A DNA stretch of 64,000 nucleotides, taken from positions 1 to 64,000 of the forward strand of contig NZ_FNHH01000002.1 of NCBI RefSeq assembly GCF_900103545.1, in the 5' to 3' direction. Below are positions 46,381-55,000 of the stretch, piece after piece. The position numbers and the translations under genes are program-made. The notes below the pieces were generated by a model that worked only from the letters and a program-made list of their open reading frames with translations, did no database searches and had not been told where the DNA came from. Positions within the stretch are counted from its first letter, which is position 1; every line of letters starts with the position of its first letter. The stretch is from Daejeonella rubra (GTDB taxonomy: Bacteria > Bacteroidota > Bacteroidia > Sphingobacteriales > Sphingobacteriaceae).

Positions 46381-47373
46381 ATGTCACAGCCTTTTATTTC
46401 TCTCGAAAATGTCAGTAAACACTATTCTGAAGATTCAGCAGCGGGGGTCAGTACGATCGACCTTGTAATCAAAAAGGGTGATTTTATTGCCATTGTTGGT
46501 GAAAGTGGAAGTGGAAAGAGTACACTGCTGAAACTTATTTATGGTTTGCTTGCGCCTGATTCAGGGGAGGTGTTTTTTAAGGGAGAACATCTTAATGGGC
46601 CACATGAAAAATTGATCCCCGGCCATGATTCAATGAAAATGCTAAACCAGGATTTTAATCTGAATCTTTTTGCAAAGGTTTATGAAAATATTGAGAGCAT
46701 GCTTTCCAATGAGGACGTAGAGGGGAAAAAGCAAAAAGCACTGGCAATGATGGGCTTCCTAAGGATCGATCATCTGGCAAATAAAAAAATAGTTGAGTTG
46801 AGTGGGGGAGAGCAGCAGCGTGTAGCCTTAGCCAGAGCAATCATAACGGAGCCTGAGGTATTACTTCTCGATGAACCTTTCAGCCAGCTTGATGCTGTAC
46901 TGAAAACCCAGTTTCGTGCAGATCTGAAAAGGTTAAATGATGAGCTTGGAATCACCATCATTATTGTTTCGCATGATCCGGTCGACGGACTTACACTTGC
47001 GAATCAAATGATAATTTTAAAAGATGGAAAATTAATTGAATCAGGTAAACCCGATCAGCTATATTCAAAACCTGCTTACATTTATACCGGCAAATTACTT
47101 GGAAATGCATTTGTCTTATCTTCCGAAGCAGCGAGAAAGATGGGAATAAAAACTAAAAAAGAAAGTGTTATGATCTATCCTGAATGGGTACAGCTTAAAA
47201 GCAGCTGGAGCAGCAAAGGATATTTGATCAAGGATGTTTTCTTTAGGGGGTTTTATGAAGACCTCCTTCTGGAAAGAGATGGAATTGAGGTAATTGCAAT
47301 GAACCCTAAGCCGGGGATATACAGTAAAGGGCAAAAGGTTCAGGTAGTTATTAGTAACTTCCTTGAATTTTAA
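46381..47373 (+). CDS. Orphan ABC transporter ATP-binding protein
   Basis: 330 aa from the ATG at 46381. Walker A is GESGSGKSTLLKLIYG, signature LSGGEQQRVALARAI, Walker B EVLLLDEPFSQLD, and switch VSHDP. Residues about 235-330 form a C-terminal extension resembling the TOBE-like regulatory part of PotA/CysA/ModC-type importers. No permease or binding protein is encoded nearby, so the transport partner is elsewhere or the protein works without one. The frame could extend to a GTG at 46321 but that is within the terminator stem. A TATATTTG -7-like element (46368-46375) sits only 5 nt before the ATG. Confidence 0.88.
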   Translation: MSQPFISLENVSKHYSEDSAAGVSTIDLVIKKGDFIAIVGESGSGKSTLLKLIYGLLAPDSGEVFFKGEHLNGPHEKLIPGHDSMKMLNQDFNLNLFAKVYENIESMLSNEDVEGKKQKALAMMGFLRIDHLANKKIVELSGGEQQRVALARAIITEPEVLLLDEPFSQLDAVLKTQFRADLKRLNDELGITIIIVSHDPVDGLTLANQMIILKDGKLIESGKPDQLYSKPAYIYTGKLLGNAFVLSSEAARKMGIKTKKESVMIYPEWVQLKSSWSSKGYLIKDVFFRGFYEDLLLERDGIEVIAMNPKPGIYSKGQKVQVVISNFLEF

Positions 47374-47405
47374 GGCTGACAGAGTTTTTCAAACTTGCCA
47401 GCCTT
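47372..47405. terminator. Hairpin between convergent ABC and leuB genes
   Basis: AAGGCTG (47372-47378) pairs with CAGCCTT (47399-47405), with a 2-bp CA/TG extension past one mismatch. The loop contains a T-run. It fills the 38-nt gap between two convergent genes. No clear T-run follows the stem, so it is a weaker terminator candidate. Confidence 0.5.
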
Positions 47406-47411
47406 AATGTT

Positions 47412-48470
47412 TTAAATATTCTTTGCCAGCCAGTCGCCAACCTCACTGGTTTTATAGGCTTTATTCTTTCCGGAAAGATCTTCGGTGACAATACCTTCAG
47501 CTAAGGATTTGTTTACCACTTCGCGGATTAGCTCAGCTTCGTCTTTTAATCCGAATGCATCTTCAAACATCATGGCTGCTGAAAGCACAGTTGCCAGAGG
47601 ATTTGCGATGTCTTTACCGGCAGCCTGTGGATAAGATCCGTGTATTGGCTCAAATAAAGAGGTGTGAAGCCCGATCGATGCGGAAGGCATCAATCCCATT
47701 GAACCTGAAATAACAGATGCCTCATCAGTAAGAATATCTCCAAAAAGATTTTCAGTGATCATTACATCATAGGTGCTTGGCCATTGAACTAATCGCATGG
47801 CTACAGCATCAACAAATTCGTAACTAACAGTAACTTCAGGATAATCTTTTTCCATGTCCTGAACTGTTTCTCTCCATAGTCGTGAACTTTCAAGAACATT
47901 GGCTTTATCCACACAGCAAAGTTTCTTGCTTCTGGTCATTGCCATCTCGAAACCTAGTTTTGCCAGACGGATTATCTCATCGCGAGTATAGGTACAAGTA
48001 TCAAAAGCAGTATTCCCATTGTCTTTCCTTCCGCGTTCACCAAAATAAATACCTCCTGTCAATTCACGAAGGATGATCAGATCGGTACCTTCAATACGCT
48101 CTCTTTTCAAAGGTGAGTTGTCTATTAAGGAAGGAAAAGTAAAAGTAGGACGAACATTGGCGAACAATCCCAGTTTTTTACGCATTTTCAAAAGACCCTG
48201 CTCAGGACGAATAGGCGCTTTAGGGTCATTATCATATTTTGGATCTCCAATAGCTCCGAATAGAATTGCATCAGCTGCCATACAAACCTCATGGGTTGAA
48301 TCAGGATATGGTTCACCAACAGCATCAATAGCACAGGCACCTGTCAGAGCAGATGTCCAGTTGATCTCATGGTCGAATTTTTTTGCGACAGCATTACAAA
48401 CTTTAACTGCCTGATCAATTACTTCAGGACCAATTCCATCTCCAGCTAAAAGGGCGATATTTAATTTCAT
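47412..48470 (-). CDS. leuB: 3-isopropylmalate dehydrogenase
   Basis: 352 aa. It oxidises and decarboxylates 3-isopropylmalate in leucine synthesis. Seen: LLAGDGIGPEVIDQAVK, ADAILFGAIGDPKYD, LRELTGGIYFGERG (substrate loop), CVDKANVLESSRLWRE with the catalytic Lys, and SVISGSMGLMPSASIG, EPIHGSYPQAAGKDIANPL (NAD site). Last gene of the leftward ilv-leu operon. The gap of 132 nt to the upstream gene holds a repeat element. If the second LeuA-like protein makes citramalate, LeuB would also act on erythro-3-methylmalate. Confidence 0.95.
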   Translation of the reverse strand: MKLNIALLAGDGIGPEVIDQAVKVCNAVAKKFDHEINWTSALTGACAIDAVGEPYPDSTHEVCMAADAILFGAIGDPKYDNDPKAPIRPEQGLLKMRKKLGLFANVRPTFTFPSLIDNSPLKRERIEGTDLIILRELTGGIYFGERGRKDNGNTAFDTCTYTRDEIIRLAKLGFEMAMTRSKKLCCVDKANVLESSRLWRETVQDMEKDYPEVTVSYEFVDAVAMRLVQWPSTYDVMITENLFGDILTDEASVISGSMGLMPSASIGLHTSLFEPIHGSYPQAAGKDIANPLATVLSAAMMFEDAFGLKDEAELIREVVNKSLAEGIVTEDLSGKNKAYKTSEVGDWLAKNI

Positions 48471-48482
48471 TTTTTTTTTTGA

Positions 48483-48604
48483 GTTATACGTTATACGTTG
48501 TAAGTTCTAAGTATTAAGTTCTAAGTTCTAAGTTATTGAGTGGTACCTAATGTTAATTGTACTATATGAATTTCTAACCACTAACCAACTAACTACTAAC
48601 CACT
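48483..48604. repeat. Intercistronic repeat between second leuA and leuB
   Basis: Near-tandem AAGTTCTAAGT and TTATACG words (48483-48540, e.g. ACGTTATACGTTG and TTCTAAGTTCTAAGTTATTG), then a second block of ACCACTAACCAACTAACTAC (48577-48600). The AAGTT/ACTTA words recur in the gaps at 36030-36095, 52166-52316 and 54926-54990. It seems a family of short, low-complexity repeats that inserts between genes. A poly-T stretch follows the leuB start on the plus strand (48471-48480). Confidence 0.7.
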
Positions 48605-50120
48605 AAATAATATTAAGCATTTTCTGTGTCGATTTTATCGCACAAACAGTTTGATCTGAATCGAGGCCTCTTGTGATGAATTTTTTGTTTGGGGTTTCCC
48701 AGGTAATAATAGTTTCACACAGCGCATCCGAATTACTTCCCGGAGCAATCCTTACTGCATAATCGATCAGTTTAGGTAAACATAACTGCTTTTTTGCATA
48801 TACTTTGGAAAGCGCTTTCATGAATGCATCAAACTGTCCGTCGCCCTGTGCGTTTTCCTCGAAGAGTTCGCCATCTATCCTGACTGATATTGTTGCAGAA
48901 GGCCTTAATCCTTTTGAATGTGTTAATACATAAGACTCCACAACTACTTTGTCCACCGTTGAAGTGCTGTTCAATACATCAGAAATGATATATGGCAGAT
49001 CTTCTCTTGTGACAGTTTCCTTCATGTCTCCCAGTTCAATAACCCGTTGGGTTACTTTTTTAAGATCCTCGTCACTTAGTTTAAGTCCCAGTTCCTGAAG
49101 GTTTTTCTCAATGTTGGCCTTTCCTGATGTTTTACCTAAGGCATAGGTCCGTTTTCTGCCAAATCGTTCTGGCAGAAGATCATTGAAATACAAATTATTC
49201 TTACTATCCCCATCAGCATGAATGCCCGCTGTTTGAGTAAATACATTTTCACCTACAATTGGCTTGTTAGAAGGGATCCTGATGCCGGAGAAAGTCTCCA
49301 CAAGTTTACTGACCGTATAGATAGCTTCTTCGTTGATATTGATCTCTACTTCAGGCATGAAGTCATTAATGGCAGCTACAGCACTTGCAATAGAGGCATT
49401 TCCTGCTCTTTCACCCATGCCGTTCACAGTTAAGTGCAAACCATCGGCACCTGCCCTGATCGCTTCTAAAATATTGGCATTTGCCAGGTCATAGTCATTA
49501 TGAGCGTGAAAATCGAAATGAATACCAGGATAGCGCGATTTTATCTCCGAAATGTAGTTGAAAGTTTCATTTGGAGTTAACACTCCTAACGTATCGGGTA
49601 ATAAAACTCTTTTTACAGGCTGAGTAGATAGAAAATCAAGATACTGGTAAACATATTCCGGTGAGTTGCGCATGCCATTACTCCAGTCTTCAAGATATAC
49701 ATTGCTTGAAATACCATGGCTTTGTGCAAGTAGTATGATAGCCCCGATTTCTGAAAAATGTTGTTCAGGAGTTTTTTTAAGCTGGTGGATCAAATGGTTT
49801 AAAGAACCTTTAGTCAGTAAATTCTGAACCTTAACACCTGCGTTAGCCATCCATTCTACGGATACCCCCTGATCAACAAATGAAAGTACCTCTATTCTGT
49901 TTGTATAGCCATGAAAGTTGGCCCAGTCCATAATAGCCTTAACAGATGCAAATTCTCCTTCTGATACCCTTGCCGATGCAATCTCAACCCTGTCAACCCT
50001 GAGTTCTTCAAGCAGTAGTTGGGTGATGGTCAGTTTTTCTGATATAGAAAAGGAGACCCCGGATGTTTGTTCACCATCACGGAGGGTAGTATCCATTATT
50101 TCTATTTTCCTTTTTTCCAT
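48603..50120 (-). CDS. Second LeuA-like synthase (2-isopropylmalate/citramalate synthase family)
   Basis: 505 aa from the ATG at 50120; an upstream ATG at 50159 would overlap leuD and lies before family similarity begins. Barrel motifs [37 protein letters not shown] and VNGMGERAGNASI, and a C-terminal LeuA regulatory-like domain (about residues 385-505) are present. It differs clearly from the canonical LeuA at 52314-53822 (HAHND in place of HCHND; different substrate-loop residues), which suggests another acceptor than 2-oxoisovalerate. Pyruvate, giving (R)-citramalate for isoleucine synthesis, is the likeliest alternative, especially as no threonine deaminase gene (ilvA) is in this operon. 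The specificity cannot be settled from sequence alone. Confidence 0.85.
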   Translation of the reverse strand: MEKRKIEIMDTTLRDGEQTSGVSFSISEKLTITQLLLEELRVDRVEIASARVSEGEFASVKAIMDWANFHGYTNRIEVLSFVDQGVSVEWMANAGVKVQNLLTKGSLNHLIHQLKKTPEQHFSEIGAIILLAQSHGISSNVYLEDWSNGMRNSPEYVYQYLDFLSTQPVKRVLLPDTLGVLTPNETFNYISEIKSRYPGIHFDFHAHNDYDLANANILEAIRAGADGLHLTVNGMGERAGNASIASAVAAINDFMPEVEININEEAIYTVSKLVETFSGIRIPSNKPIVGENVFTQTAGIHADGDSKNNLYFNDLLPERFGRKRTYALGKTSGKANIEKNLQELGLKLSDEDLKKVTQRVIELGDMKETVTREDLPYIISDVLNSTSTVDKVVVESYVLTHSKGLRPSATISVRIDGELFEENAQGDGQFDAFMKALSKVYAKKQLCLPKLIDYAVRIAPGSNSDALCETIITWETPNKKFITRGLDSDQTVCAIKSTQKMLNII

Positions 50121-50136
50121 TTGGATGGTCTTAATA

Positions 50137-50733
50137 TTATAAAGGAAGTTTTGAAGCAAATTCTTCTATTTCAGTTTTGATGTTTTGCAGATAATCTATA
50201 TCATCAAAGCCATTGACCATATTATCTTTTTTGTAAGAGCTTATGTCAAACGTTTCTTTATCTCCTGTCGGAAGGATAGTGATACTTTGTTCCGGAAGAT
50301 TAACTTCAATCTCAGTTTTCGGATCAGCCTCTATGGCACGGAAGATCTTTTCTGCGAAATCGGGACTTACCTGAACAGGTAATACTCCAATGTTCAGGCA
50401 GTTGTTTTTAAAGATATCGGCGAAGAAACTTGATACCACACATCTGAATCCATAGTCATATACAGCCCATGCCGCATGCTCTCTTGATGAACCAGAACCG
50501 AAATTTTTACCACCAACAAGAATTTTACCACTGTACAATGGGTTATTAAGCACGAAATCGGCCTTAGGTGTATTGTCTGGATTATATCTCCAGTCGCGGA
50601 AAAGATTATCACCAAATCCCACACGTTCAGTCGCTTTTAAAAAGCGTGCCGGTATGATCTGATCAGTATCCACGTTCTCTATTGCCAGAGGAACAGCGGT
50701 ACTTCTTAATATATTGAATTTATCGTAAGCCAT
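50137..50733 (-). CDS. leuD: 3-isopropylmalate dehydratase small subunit
   Basis: 198 aa. Swivel domain of isopropylmalate isomerase. Seen: NVDTDQIIPARFLK near the N-terminus, the GGKNFGSGSSREHAAWAV motif near residue 75 and a conserved C-terminal tail with GFDDIDYL and IEEF. LeuD forms a heterodimer with LeuC. A shortened version of this same C-terminal tail occurs at the end of the chimera at 53909-54916. It lies 32 nt downstream of leuC. Confidence 0.95.
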   Translation of the reverse strand: MAYDKFNILRSTAVPLAIENVDTDQIIPARFLKATERVGFGDNLFRDWRYNPDNTPKADFVLNNPLYSGKILVGGKNFGSGSSREHAAWAVYDYGFRCVVSSFFADIFKNNCLNIGVLPVQVSPDFAEKIFRAIEADPKTEIEVNLPEQSITILPTGDKETFDISSYKKDNMVNGFDDIDYLQNIKTEIEEFASKLPL

Positions 50734-50765
50734 TTTATTTTCTTTTTGCGAATGATCGCCTGTTA

Positions 50766-52160
50766 TTAAATAAGAGTTCTCGGATCAGTAACTACTCCTG
50801 TAATAGCTGCTGCAGCAGCAACCAGCGGACTAGCAAGCATCGTTCTTGAGCCGGGGCCCTGACGGCCTTCAAAATTCCTGTTTGATGTACTTACCGCATA
50901 TTTTCCTGCTGGTATCTTATCATCATTCATGGCAAGGCATGCTGAACAACCAGGCTGACGTAAGGTAAATCCGGCTTCATTTAAAATATCAAGCAAGCCT
51001 TCTTCTTTAATCTGAGCCTCAACAATATGAGATCCGGGTACAAGCCATGCTGTAACATGATCTGCTTTTTTCTTCCCTTTTACAATGGATGTGAAAGCTC
51101 TGAAGTCTTCAATACGACCATTGGTACAGCTTCCGATGAAAACATAGTCAACTTGTTTGCCCATCATTGATTCTCCCTCATGGAAACCCATGTAGTTCAG
51201 TGATTTGGCATAAGATGCGGCTCCACCTTCAACATCGTCTGCATTTGGTATTGAATGTGAAATTCCCATACCCATTCCCGGATTGGTTCCGTAGGTGATC
51301 ATTGGTTCAATCGTAGCACCATCGTAGCTGTATTCAATATCGAAAACAGCATCTGAATCCGTTTTTAACGATTTGTAATAGGCAAGTGCTTTATCCCATG
51401 CTTCACCCTTAGGGCTGAATTCACGTCCCTGAACATAATTTATAGTTTTCTCATCAGGTGCGATCATTCCACCTCTTGCACCCATTTCAATACTCAGGTT
51501 ACAAACGGTCATACGACCTTCCATCGTCATGTTTTCAAATACTTCGCCAGCATATTCAACAAAATATCCGGTTGCTCCTGAAGTTGAAAGCTGAGAAATG
51601 ATAAATAAAGCAACATCTTTAGGAGTGACACCTTTGCCTAGTTGCCCATTGATATTGATCCTCATTTTCTTTGGCTTTTCCTGCATGATGCATTGGGTAG
51701 CAAGAACCATTTCAACTTCAGATGTACCAATACCAAAAGCGATGGCACCAAAAGCACCGTGAGTTGAAGTATGCGAGTCACCGCAAACGATCGTGGCACC
51801 AGGCTGTGTAATACCATATTCTGGTCCTACAACATGTACGATACCATTTTTTTGATGTCCCAATCCCCAGTAGCTGATACCATATTCATTTGAATTTGAT
51901 TCCAGTGCTTTTAACTGGTTCGCAGATAGAGGATCCTGAACCGGTAAATGCTGGTTAATGGTTGGTGTATTATGATCAGCTGTTGCGAAAGTGCGCTTTG
52001 GATATAAAACTTTTATACCTCTGCTTTTCAGTCCAAGGAATGCTACAGGGCTTGTAACTTCATGGATCAGGTGTCGGTCGATAAATAATACGTCCGGTCC
52101 GCCTTCAATCTTACGAACTACGTGAGTATCCCACACCTTGTCAAACAATGTTTTGCTCAT
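50766..52160 (-). CDS. leuC: 3-isopropylmalate dehydratase large subunit
   Basis: 464 aa, full-length aconitase-family large subunit. Active-site motifs are intact: [20 protein letters not shown] near residue 130, [15 protein letters not shown] with the first cluster Cys, and [12 protein letters not shown] with the other two. Together with LeuD it isomerises 2-isopropylmalate to 3-isopropylmalate, and in the citramalate route citramalate to methylmalate. Serves as reference for the degenerate paralog upstream in the same operon. Confidence 0.96.
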   Translation of the reverse strand: MSKTLFDKVWDTHVVRKIEGGPDVLFIDRHLIHEVTSPVAFLGLKSRGIKVLYPKRTFATADHNTPTINQHLPVQDPLSANQLKALESNSNEYGISYWGLGHQKNGIVHVVGPEYGITQPGATIVCGDSHTSTHGAFGAIAFGIGTSEVEMVLATQCIMQEKPKKMRININGQLGKGVTPKDVALFIISQLSTSGATGYFVEYAGEVFENMTMEGRMTVCNLSIEMGARGGMIAPDEKTINYVQGREFSPKGEAWDKALAYYKSLKTDSDAVFDIEYSYDGATIEPMITYGTNPGMGMGISHSIPNADDVEGGAASYAKSLNYMGFHEGESMMGKQVDYVFIGSCTNGRIEDFRAFTSIVKGKKKADHVTAWLVPGSHIVEAQIKEEGLLDILNEAGFTLRQPGCSACLAMNDDKIPAGKYAVSTSNRNFEGRQGPGSRTMLASPLVAAAAAITGVVTDPRTLI

Positions 52161-52165
52161 ATTTT

Positions 52166-52316
52166 TTTTTATTAGTATTTAGTACTCAGTACTTAGTATT
52201 TAGATTTTATTTTTCCAATTATAATCCAATACCCTTAATTCAATATAACCTGTTAATAAAACTTATAACCTATTCCTTATAACATACAACTTATAACGTA
52301 CAACGTAGTCCCCCTA
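52166..52316. repeat. Intercistronic repeat between leuA and leuC
   Basis: A 5' block with TTAGTATTTAGTACTCAGTA, then TACTTAGTATTTAG, a 45-nt A/T-rich centre, and a 3' block ACTTATAACCTATTCCTTATAA followed by CAACTTATAACGTACAACG. The blocks share the TACTTA/ACTTATAAC words of the repeats at 36048, 48483 and 54926. No gene is seen. It lies between two genes of the operon, so the mRNA crosses it. Confidence 0.65.
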
Positions 52317-53822
52317 CACAAACTTATTCAGCGCATCCAGATAGGCATTTGCCGATGCTCTGACGATGTCGGTACTAAAACCGTAACCTACATATGATTT
52401 CCCTTCATCAGTTACACGCATATCTACCTTACTGACATCATCGCTTCCACTATGGATCGCATGAATATTGAATTCTTTAATATTGAAGCTTTTGCCAATG
52501 ATCTTTTCAATTGCCTTGATCGTTGCATCAACCGGTCCGTTTCCTGTTGCCGTTGCTTCGTTATCTTTTCCTTTATAATTTAAAATTATAGTGGCTGTCG
52601 GACTAACCTGATCGCCACATACAACCTTCAATCCTTTGATCGCAAGTCCGTTTTTATAATTATTCTCAGTCTCATGTCCCATCAGGAACAGGATATCATC
52701 ATCCTTGATCTCTTTCTTGCCATCTGCCAGGGTTAGGAACCGTTCGTAAACCTGATCAAGGTCAATACGCTCAATTGTATAGCCCAGGCGCTCCAGGTGA
52801 TGATTCAATGCATGGCGGCCACTGCGGGCAGTTAATATGATCTCTGATTGATCGATACCAACATCCTCCGGATTGATGATCTCATAGGTCTCTCTGTGTT
52901 TTAAAACACCGTCCTGATGAATTCCCGAGCTATGGGCAAATGCATTTTTACCTACAATAGCTTTATTTGGCTGAACTGGCATACGCATCATCCTGCTAAC
53001 CATTCCACTCAACTCATATAGGTGCTTACTGTTCACTTTATGAGTAAAATTCAGGCTGTGGTGAGTTTTAAGGATCATCACAATTTCTTCCAATGCTGTA
53101 TTTCCTGCACGCTCTCCTATACCGTTGATCGTACATTCAACCTGCCGGGCTCCATTCTGTATACCTGCAATGCTGTTGGCGGTAGCCAGGCCCAGGTCAT
53201 TATGGCAATGCACTGAAATAATGGCCTGATCAATGTTTTTAACATTTTCTTTCAGAAAACGGATCTTTTCACCGTATTGTTCAGGCAGGCAATATCCATT
53301 GGTATCAGGGATATTGACAACTGTAGCGCCTGCAGCAATAACCGCTTCCACCATTTTTGCCAGAAATTCATTGTCTGCCCTGCCTGCATCCTCCGCATAG
53401 AACTCGATATCTTCAACGAAACTCTTGGCATATTTTACGGCTTCAACAGCACGCTGAAGTATCGCTTCACGGGTACTGTTGAACTTATATTTTATATGAT
53501 TGTCAGATGCACCTATTCCGGTATGAATACGTGGTCTTTTTGCAAATTTTAAAGCTTCTGCGGCACAATCAATATCACCTTTATTTGCACGTGTTAATGC
53601 ACAGATCACGGGTTCACGCACAGCTTTAGAGAGCTCAACCACACTTTGAAAATCGCCGGGACTTGAAATAGGGAATCCCGCTTCAATTACATCAACACCC
53701 AGATTTTCCAGTGCCTTTCCAATTTCGATTTTCTCTACTGTAGATAGCTGACATCCGGGTACCTGTTCTCCATCCCTTAGAGTGGTGTCAAAAATATAGA
53801 TGCGGTTTGGGTCGTGTAACAT
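52314..53822 (-). CDS. leuA: 2-isopropylmalate synthase
   Basis: 502 aa. It adds acetyl-CoA to 2-oxoisovalerate, the first step of leucine synthesis. Motifs [68 protein letters not shown] and a C-terminal LeuA dimer/allosteric domain (about residues 390-500) for leucine feedback are intact. The end of the gene abuts the repeat at 52166-52316. The gap of 86 nt to the upstream chimera contains hairpins. Confidence 0.95.
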   Translation of the reverse strand: MLHDPNRIYIFDTTLRDGEQVPGCQLSTVEKIEIGKALENLGVDVIEAGFPISSPGDFQSVVELSKAVREPVICALTRANKGDIDCAAEALKFAKRPRIHTGIGASDNHIKYKFNSTREAILQRAVEAVKYAKSFVEDIEFYAEDAGRADNEFLAKMVEAVIAAGATVVNIPDTNGYCLPEQYGEKIRFLKENVKNIDQAIISVHCHNDLGLATANSIAGIQNGARQVECTINGIGERAGNTALEEIVMILKTHHSLNFTHKVNSKHLYELSGMVSRMMRMPVQPNKAIVGKNAFAHSSGIHQDGVLKHRETYEIINPEDVGIDQSEIILTARSGRHALNHHLERLGYTIERIDLDQVYERFLTLADGKKEIKDDDILFLMGHETENNYKNGLAIKGLKVVCGDQVSPTATIILNYKGKDNEATATGNGPVDATIKAIEKIIGKSFNIKEFNIHAIHSGSDDVSKVDMRVTDEGKSYVGYGFSTDIVRASANAYLDALNKFV

Positions 53823-53835
53823 ATTTTATATTTTA

Positions 53836-53921
53836 AATAAAGCTTTCTTGCTTTATTGCGGTCCTTAACATAAATTCTGTTGCGGTCCTTTGTTTCTTGT
53901 AATGGGGATTAATCCCCATTA
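53836..53921. repeat. Palindromes and direct repeat between the LeuC/LeuD chimera and leuA
   Basis: Three elements: a perfect hairpin with 8-bp arms AATAAAGC/GCTTTATT and 6-nt loop (53836-53857); the direct repeat TTGCGGTCCTT at 53856-53866 and 53880-53890, 24 nt apart; and a perfect 22-nt palindrome at 53900-53921 with core GGGGATTAATCCCC, which overlaps the stop codon of the chimera. They could stabilise the mRNA segment or regulate leuA; they are not strong terminators, as no long T-run follows. Confidence 0.65.
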
Positions 53922-54916
53922 ATAATTTTATAATCCTTCGAATTTTCGAATTCTTCGATATTTTCAAGTCTGTTTAAAAGGTAATCAGTGTCATTATATC
54001 CTGCAACAATAGCGGAACCATCAAAAGTGATCATCCCTGCTGAGTGCGGATTCGATCTTGATTGCATAAGTTTCGATAATCCTATCCCGTAGTTTCCGGG
54101 ACCAATATCTTCTGCGTCAAATTCAAGAACCTCATCAAACACAGCGCTGTCATCTGAATACAAATCTTTCTGAAATGCATCCTCGTTCTGATTCTCAACT
54201 TCTACTATCGAACTATATTTGCGGATGTAAGCAAAGGTTTTTTCATCCGGCGCAATCAGTCCGCCGAAAGCACCAATTTCCCTGCTCATTTTGCAAATAG
54301 CCATACGTCCTTCCATTTCTAAATTAAGAATGGTATCTCCGGCATACTCAATAAAATAACCATTAGCACCACCCGCAGAGATCTCTGACATCAGGTAATG
54401 ATTAATGTCCTTAGCCCCAAGTCCTTTAGCCAGTTTGCCATTGACTTCTATTTTCATTCGTTTCGGCTTATGTATCAACAGGCATTGTGTTGCAAGTACT
54501 TGTTCTACATGTAATTCGCTGATACCAAGAGCAATTGAACCTAGTGAACCTAGTATATCTGAAAACTTTTCATCACAGACAATCGTTTGTCCTGGATAGC
54601 TTACATATGGAAATACCTGATCTAAGCGAAGCTGTTCTATCCTGTTTAATCCGAAATCACTGCAATTCCTGTTAAGCATGTCAAGCTGAAAGTGCGACAG
54701 GTCGGTAAGAGGAATATGCTGAAATGATGGCTCAGTAATTACAATTGTTTGATTGGGTCTGTAAACAGGGACGTGCCGCTTGCGCAAGCCTTCAAAAGCT
54801 GCCGGACTCGTTATTTTATTGATGATATGTGCATCAATATATAATGTGTCCGGAAAACCGGCATTGCTGCTGACGACGTGCTCATTCCAGATTTTATCAA
54901 ACAGGGTTTGTGCCAT
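53909..54916 (-). CDS. Degenerate LeuC/LeuD chimeric protein (catalytically dead)
   Basis: 335 aa. Residues 1-265 align with LeuC (MAQTLFDKIWNEHVV; EQVLATQCLLIHKPKRMKIE; GYFIEYAGD; EMEGRMAICKMSREIGAFGG; LIAPDEKT), but the catalytic [10 protein letters not shown] motif reads CDEKFSDILG. The remaining LeuC region, with IGSCTNGR and the CSAC cluster ligands, is absent. Residues 275-282 (NYGIGLSK) faintly resemble the LeuD swivel motif NFGSGSSR, and residues 303-326 (IVAGYNDTDYLLN, IEEF) clearly match the LeuD C-terminal tail (MVNGFDDIDYLQN, IEEF). So it is a LeuC joined to a LeuD tail after a large internal loss. The frame is open and the spacing is operon-like, so the protein is probably made and not an active isomerase. 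A regulatory or assembly role is inference; a decaying duplicate is the alternative. Confidence 0.85.
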   Translation of the reverse strand: MAQTLFDKIWNEHVVSSNAGFPDTLYIDAHIINKITSPAAFEGLRKRHVPVYRPNQTIVITEPSFQHIPLTDLSHFQLDMLNRNCSDFGLNRIEQLRLDQVFPYVSYPGQTIVCDEKFSDILGSLGSIALGISELHVEQVLATQCLLIHKPKRMKIEVNGKLAKGLGAKDINHYLMSEISAGGANGYFIEYAGDTILNLEMEGRMAICKMSREIGAFGGLIAPDEKTFAYIRKYSSIVEVENQNEDAFQKDLYSDDSAVFDEVLEFDAEDIGPGNYGIGLSKLMQSRSNPHSAGMITFDGSAIVAGYNDTDYLLNRLENIEEFENSKDYKIINGD

Positions 54917-54925
54917 AGTTTGTAG

Positions 54926-54990
54926 GTTATAAGTTGTAAGTTTTAAGTTTCTGCGTGACGGCTGTTTACTTAAAACTTACAACTTATTAC
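54926..54990. repeat. Long inverted repeat between ilvC and the LeuC/LeuD chimera
   Basis: Two 23-nt arms (54926-54948 and 54968-54990) with one mismatch, core AAGTTGTAAGTTTTAAGT/ACTTAAAACTTACAACTT, and a 19-nt loop that is more GC-rich. The stem would be very stable in the operon mRNA. Flanking short repeats (TTACTTGTTACTTGTTAC at 54988-55005) run to the ilvC stop. It shares AAGTT words with the repeats at 36048, 48483 and 52166. Confidence 0.85.
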
Positions 54991-55000
54991 TTGTTACTTG

